Positions 42,978-45,008 of a DNA stretch of 45,008 nucleotides are shown one piece after another; position 1 is the stretch's first letter, and each line of letters starts with the position of its first letter. Source of the DNA: Lachnospiraceae bacterium. GTDB taxonomy: Bacteria > Bacillota > Clostridia > Lachnospirales > Lachnospiraceae. The notes beneath the pieces were generated by a model. That model did not search any database. It was given only the letters and a program-made list of their open reading frames with translations, and was not told the DNA's origin. Where the stretch lies: assembly GCA_017441585.1 (NCBI GenBank), contig JAFRWW010000004.1:1-45008 (forward strand). Direction: 5' to 3'. The position numbers and the translations under genes are program-made.

Positions 42978-44422
42978 CCCTTGGCTCCTTTTTTAAGTAT
43001 TTCTTTAAGCGGTGCTTCCAGCTCCTTATACATTGAAAGCAGCTGCTTAGTCCCCTCTTCCAAAATGCCCGTATCATTGTTTTTACCGGCAGCCTCCAGT
43101 GCCCTGGCACATTCGGACACCTCAGTGGCGCCCACAGTTCTGGAAGAGCTTTTCAGTGAATGGACCAGATTTGTATATGTGACTATGTCTCCCGATGAGA
43201 GCGCTTTTTCTATCTTTTCGGACTTAGGCTGTATGGAGCCGGCAAAAACGGAAAGAGCATCCAGATAATCCTCGGGATCTCCACACAGAAACATCCCCAG
43301 CTCCGTATCCAGCTGCTCTATCTCAGCCAGCTCCACAGGAAGCTCATGCATATAATCCATATGTCTTATGGTTTCTTCCTCCGATATCTGAATGAGTCCT
43401 GCTTTTTCAGCCGAATCCTCACTCATGGAATAGTCCTTATCCTCATCGATCATGGCGATCATGATATCCGCGATATGATCATCAAACTGGGATCCTTTTC
43501 CTTTTTCCAGTTCCGCCCTGACCACACTCTGGGGAAGCACGCTGCGGTAGCTGCGGTTGCTGGTCATGGCGTCATAGGCATCGGCCACCGCTATGATCCT
43601 GGCCTCCTCCGGAATGGCTCCTCCCGACAGTGCATCGGGATACCCTTTTCCGTCCACTCTCTCATGATGCCATCTGGCGCCATCGGCCAGTTTGGGCATT
43701 TCCTTTATCTTTTTAAGTATCCTGTTACCCACTTCGGGATGCTTTTTTATCTCCTCGAACTCTTCATCCGTCAGTTTTGCCGGTTTATTTATTATGGAAT
43801 CAGGGACTCCTATCTTACCCACGTCGTGCAGAAGTCCCATCATATATATCTCATCCTGAGATGCTTCATCATAGCCCAGCCGCCTGGCTATCTCCCTGGA
43901 ATACACCGCCACCCTTCCGGAATGACCGTTGGTGTAAGTATCCTTGGCGTCTATGGCCTCCGCCAGGGTCTGTACCACATGCAAGGTCAGCCTGTTATTT
44001 TCTCTTGTCTTTTTCTCCACCTCAGCGTAGAGATCCTTTTGAAGATGCGAAAGTTCAATGGTGCGCTTAACCCTTAAGGCCATTATATCCGGAAAGCAGG
44101 GCTTACGTATGAAATCCACCGCCCCCAGGGATAAGCCCGTCTTTTCCTCTGACGGATCCTCACTTCCCGTCAAAAATATCACCGGGATCTTACTCTCGCT
44201 GCCACCCTTTTCACGCAATTTCCCAAGAGTTTCAAACCCGTCCATTTCGGGCATGACTATATCCAGAATGATCAGATCCGGCAGGAGAGTCATACCTTCC
44301 ATATAATCCAGCAGAGCGTACCCCGAAGCCAGACAGGTAACCTTCATACCCTCATCTTTCAATACCTGCGCAGTCATGGTGCGGGCTTCGTCATCATCAT
44401 CCACGATCACAACCCAGTTCAT
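42974..44422 (-). CDS. Response regulator REC - HD-GYP phosphodiesterase - HPt
   Basis: The 482 residues start at the ATG at 44422, fixed by AGGAG six bases upstream; the longer frame upstream is palindromic leader. The receiver has Asp54 (LIILDIVMPEMDG), Thr85 and Lys107. The HD-GYP domain (about 145-320) has HD at 199-200 (LLHDVGKIGVP), HHERVDGKGYP at 252-262 and VADAYDAMTS, so cyclic di-GMP hydrolysis is expected. A C-terminal HPt domain has His421 (HSLKSSSRTVGA). HPt on an HD-GYP regulator is unusual and suggests two-way phosphorelay with the hybrid kinase. Confidence 0.92.
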   Translation of the reverse strand: MNWVVIVDDDDEARTMTAQVLKDEGMKVTCLASGYALLDYMEGMTLLPDLIILDIVMPEMDGFETLGKLREKGGSESKIPVIFLTGSEDPSEEKTGLSLGAVDFIRKPCFPDIMALRVKRTIELSHLQKDLYAEVEKKTRENNRLTLHVVQTLAEAIDAKDTYTNGHSGRVAVYSREIARRLGYDEASQDEIYMMGLLHDVGKIGVPDSIINKPAKLTDEEFEEIKKHPEVGNRILKKIKEMPKLADGARWHHERVDGKGYPDALSGGAIPEEARIIAVADAYDAMTSNRSYRSVLPQSVVRAELEKGKGSQFDDHIADIMIAMIDEDKDYSMSEDSAEKAGLIQISEEETIRHMDYMHELPVELAEIEQLDTELGMFLCGDPEDYLDALSVFAGSIQPKSEKIEKALSSGDIVTYTNLVHSLKSSSRTVGATEVSECARALEAAGKNNDTGILEEGTKQLLSMYKELEAPLKEILKKGAKG

Positions 44423-44495
44423 ATATATCTCCTCTATAAACCTCTGTTTATATCTGACTAATTTGTTCCATCTTTTTCGTAATTCAGTATCTATA

Positions 44496-44620
44496 GTCTT
44501 GTTCAGGTCGCATTCGCGCTTAGCGCTCATGAACGCTCCCAAAATCAGTCCACCGGACTGATTTTCAGATGCCATTATTTTCCCTCGCTTCGCTTCGGGA
44601 ACAATAATTGGCTCCTTATT
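44496..44620. repeat. Palindrome-rich leader of the signalling operon
   Basis: It contains a perfect 11-bp inverted repeat (AAAATCAGTCC 44541-44551 / GGACTGATTTT 44555-44565), an imperfect AGCGCTCATGAACGCT palindrome (44523-44538), and a hairpin with CCATTATT / AATAATTGG arms (44572-44611). The minus-strand frame of the HD-GYP gene is open across it, but no start there has support. Confidence 0.6.
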
Positions 44621-44677
44621 TCATATCTAACATATTTCAGAACAATCCTTATACCTGTCATGAACGATCCTGATCTC

Positions 44678-44818
44678 TGTCATCCTGAGCCTTCAGGCAG
44701 ACGCATATCACATCACGAAGTGGTGTGATGCCGCCCCGGGATATCCTAAGGAATCCACCGCAAGCGGTACCCCTTAGGATGAAAATCGAGGGGTTGCGAA
44801 GCAACAGGAAGGATCTTA
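44678..44818. repeat. Mosaic of family A ends and the family B hairpin module
   Basis: It begins TGTCATCCTGAGC and ends GAAGGATCTTA (family A halves). Between them lie CATCAC..GTGATG and the module ATCCTAAGG..CCTTAGGAT (44743-44780) with inner CCGC-AA-GCGG. The same module, inverted, sits in the family B copy at 14400-14438. No gene is seen from 44423 to 44979. Confidence 0.75.
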
Positions 44819-44911
44819 TTACCTTAATCATTATAATAGCGTAGCGTAAAAATGGCAATGCAGACAAAATGGAGTAAAGATATTGTCAGTTGAATAATTA
44901 AAAAAAAGAAC

Positions 44912-44979
44912 GAGAGTATCTCTCATGAGTTATAATAGTTTCGACCAAAAAACAATACTCAAAAAGGAGGGATACTCTC
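44912..44979. repeat. Inverted repeat flanking the start region of the right-edge gene
   Basis: GAGAGTATC (44912-44920) and GATACTCTC (44971-44979) are a perfect 9-bp inverted repeat, 50 bases apart. TATAAT at 44931-44936 could be a -10 box without a good -35. The right arm lies between the Shine-Dalgarno and the ATG of the next gene. It may be an element end or a translational control hairpin. Confidence 0.5.
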
Positions 44980-45008
44980 ATGGATTTTATTATATCACTA
45001 CTTGAAGA
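44980..45008 (+). CDS. Start of a plus-strand gene cut by the window edge (possibly a transposase)
   Basis: AAGGAGG nine bases upstream of ATG opens a frame reading MDFIISLLE to the last base. Only nine codons are visible, so the product cannot be named. The flanking inverted repeat and repeat-rich surroundings make an insertion-sequence transposase a reasonable guess. Confidence 0.4.

Noticed and set aside
44423..44575. 51-codon upstream extension of the HD-GYP regulator
   Set aside because: It covers palindromic leader sequence; the ATG at 44422 has AGGAG at good spacing and begins the receiver domain normally.
1..45008. tRNA or rRNA genes
   Set aside because: I saw no cloverleaf with a GTTCGA-type T-loop and no rRNA segment in the intergenic regions.

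Overview
The window looks like a chromosome segment of an anaerobic Firmicute of the Lachnospiraceae (Butyrivibrio/Roseburia-like). This is an inference from four things: the ribosomal protein gene order with ecfA1-ecfA2-ecfT directly after rplQ, a long L17, large hybrid sensor kinases and SBP-GGDEF proteins, and many small palindromic intergenic repeats. Nearly all genes lie on the minus strand and read right to left. The plus-strand exceptions are the truncated gene at the left edge, a tocopherol-cyclase-like gene at 21485-22603, and a gene starting at the right edge.

Layout from right to left, which is the direction of transcription. (1) 37.4-44.4 kb: a signalling operon with a receiver/HD-GYP/HPt protein, a giant periplasmic-propeller hybrid kinase with receiver and HPt, a double-receiver regulator, and then cytidine deaminase. 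(2) 36.1-37.3 kb: a membrane-anchored PEBP (YbhB/YbcL) protein. (3) 23.1-36.1 kb: the S10-spc ribosomal operon (rpsJ to secY-adk-map-infA). It has a clear promoter, a structured leader of about 300 nt, and a terminator after infA. (4) 14.6-22.7 kb: a block that separates infA from its usual neighbour rpmJ. It holds a possible toxin remnant, the tocopherol-cyclase-like gene, a YbaK family gene and a sulfur-amino-acid uptake operon. (5) 8.0-14.6 kb: the alpha operon (rpmJ-rpsM-rpsK-rpsD-rpoA-rplQ) with its own promoter, followed by the energy-coupling-factor module. (6) 0.9-7.8 kb: a cluster of acyl-CoA ligase, indolepyruvate oxidoreductase IorAB, thioesterase, and a diguanylate cyclase with two solute-binding domains. 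(7) Left edge: a small membrane protein and the 3' end of an Rpn-type nuclease gene.

The most interesting system is the sulfur-amino-acid uptake operon. One lipoprotein fuses a CjaA-like cysteine-binding domain to a MetQ-like methionine-binding domain. The same operon encodes both matching ABC importers (MetN-MetI, and a polar amino acid permease pair plus ATPase). Upstream, after a good promoter, lies a 38-codon leader ORF with an ideal ribosome-binding site and the run MCMRMCCCC. It is followed by a U-tailed terminator whose 3' arm can instead pair with a segment inside the leader ORF. This is the architecture of translational attenuation by cysteine (and perhaps methionine) supply.

Intergenic regions carry at least two dispersed palindromic repeat families. 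Family A has the core TGTCATYCTGAG...CGAAGRATC. Family B is modular, with CTCCCCCGA.. and AATTCTCC.. hairpins. Copies sit inside the ribosomal protein operons. There are also two larger inverted-repeat, MITE-like elements, at 7872-8013 and 9665-9816.
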